From assembly GCF_001700325.1 (NCBI RefSeq), contig NZ_MATO01000015.1, forward strand, positions 62,001 through 126,000: DNA of 64,000 bases. Direction: 5' to 3'. The stretch comes from Caryophanon latum. Lineage in GTDB: Bacteria; Bacillota; Bacilli; Bacillales_A; Planococcaceae. Each line of letters opens with the position of its first letter. Within the stretch, counting starts at the first letter, position 1. Shown here in pieces: positions 63,862 to 64,000 of the stretch. A program made the position numbers and the translations under genes. A model generated the notes under the pieces. That model ran no database searches. It saw only the letters and a list, made by a program, of their open reading frames with translations, and had not been told where the DNA came from.

Positions 63862-64000
63862 TGCGTTGTGTGATGTCGTTATTTTTATTAGCCGCCTCAA
63901 TTTGTCGTGACGAACAAGTTCCAAGCAGTTATAAAATCGTTTTTAGACAAAACCTAACAACAAATACAGTTATGTAACAAAAAAGGCTCTTCACCATAAC
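63862..64000. other. Intergenic tail, last 18 bases matching a repeat arm
   Basis: No gene is seen. AAGGCTCTTCACCATAAC at 63983-64000 is the exact reverse complement of 2272-2289, the outermost arm of the type A repeat. A further copy of the repeat family therefore probably begins at the window edge. Confidence 0.6.

Overview
The window looks like chromosomal backbone DNA from a low-GC Gram-positive bacterium of the Bacillales. Most genes can be matched by family, length and motif to Bacillus subtilis genes of the yuf/yug, yui/yum, yun, yus/yut and suf groups, but in a different order. The gene content and a high density of GC-rich structured intergenic repeats suggest the Planococcaceae (Caryophanon, Solibacillus or Lysinibacillus-like). 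That placement is inference from style and synteny only. No rRNA, tRNA, CRISPR array, integrase or transposase was seen.

Layout. 1-4.6 kb: cut CPBP protease, small unknown protein, HSL-type hydrolase, OsmC-like protein with a 5'-3' exonuclease, C39-like peptidase and thioredoxin. 4.7-10.4 kb: the fatty acid beta-oxidation operon fadN-fadA-fadE behind a FadR operator. 10.6-13.2 kb: a protein made of about 47 five-residue repeats, then yusI, gcvH, yusF and yusE. 13.2-16.6 kb: SAM riboswitch and the methionine importer metN-metP-metQ. 16.6-23.7 kb: gltC divergent from glutamate synthase gltA-gltB. 24.4-29.7 kb: Fe-S assembly operon sufCDSUB. 30.5-36.3 kb: yunF-yunE-yunD, an HD-GYP protein, lipA and yutD. 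36.4-38.5 kb: AT-rich two-gene island (AAA ATPase plus a DUF4435/TOPRIM-like protein). 38.5-43.9 kb: DUF3055, yutE-yutF, yuzB, a yutJ-type NADH dehydrogenase behind a Rex-like operator, yuzD, yutI, DUF2225 and yutM. 44.0-45.7 kb: a second AT-rich, tightly packed cassette of three unrecognised or barely recognised genes, the last resembling TumE/DUF6516 toxins. 45.9-51.4 kb: NDH-2, Nudix, yuiB, polysaccharide deacetylase, yuiD and pepA. 51.5-57.3 kb: complete seven-gene mrp Na+/H+ antiporter operon on the minus strand. 57.4-63.9 kb: yufK, a lipoprotein, pbpD-like PBP, cyclophilin, a small membrane protein, patB and yugE.

How it fits together. Several modules share chemistry: sufCDSUB, yutI and yutM handle Fe-S clusters needed by glutamate synthase and lipoyl synthase; lipA makes the lipoyl group carried by GcvH; metNPQ and patB concern methionine and sulfur amino acids; the NDH-2 enzymes and Mrp touch respiration and ion balance.

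The most notable non-backbone items are the AAA/DUF4435 pair (PARIS-like or OLD-like defence candidate), the three-gene AT-rich cassette, the pentapeptide-repeat protein, and a family of about ten long imperfect-hairpin repeats. In those repeats the outer arms differ in sequence between copies yet remain self-complementary within each copy, and several copies sit inside operons.
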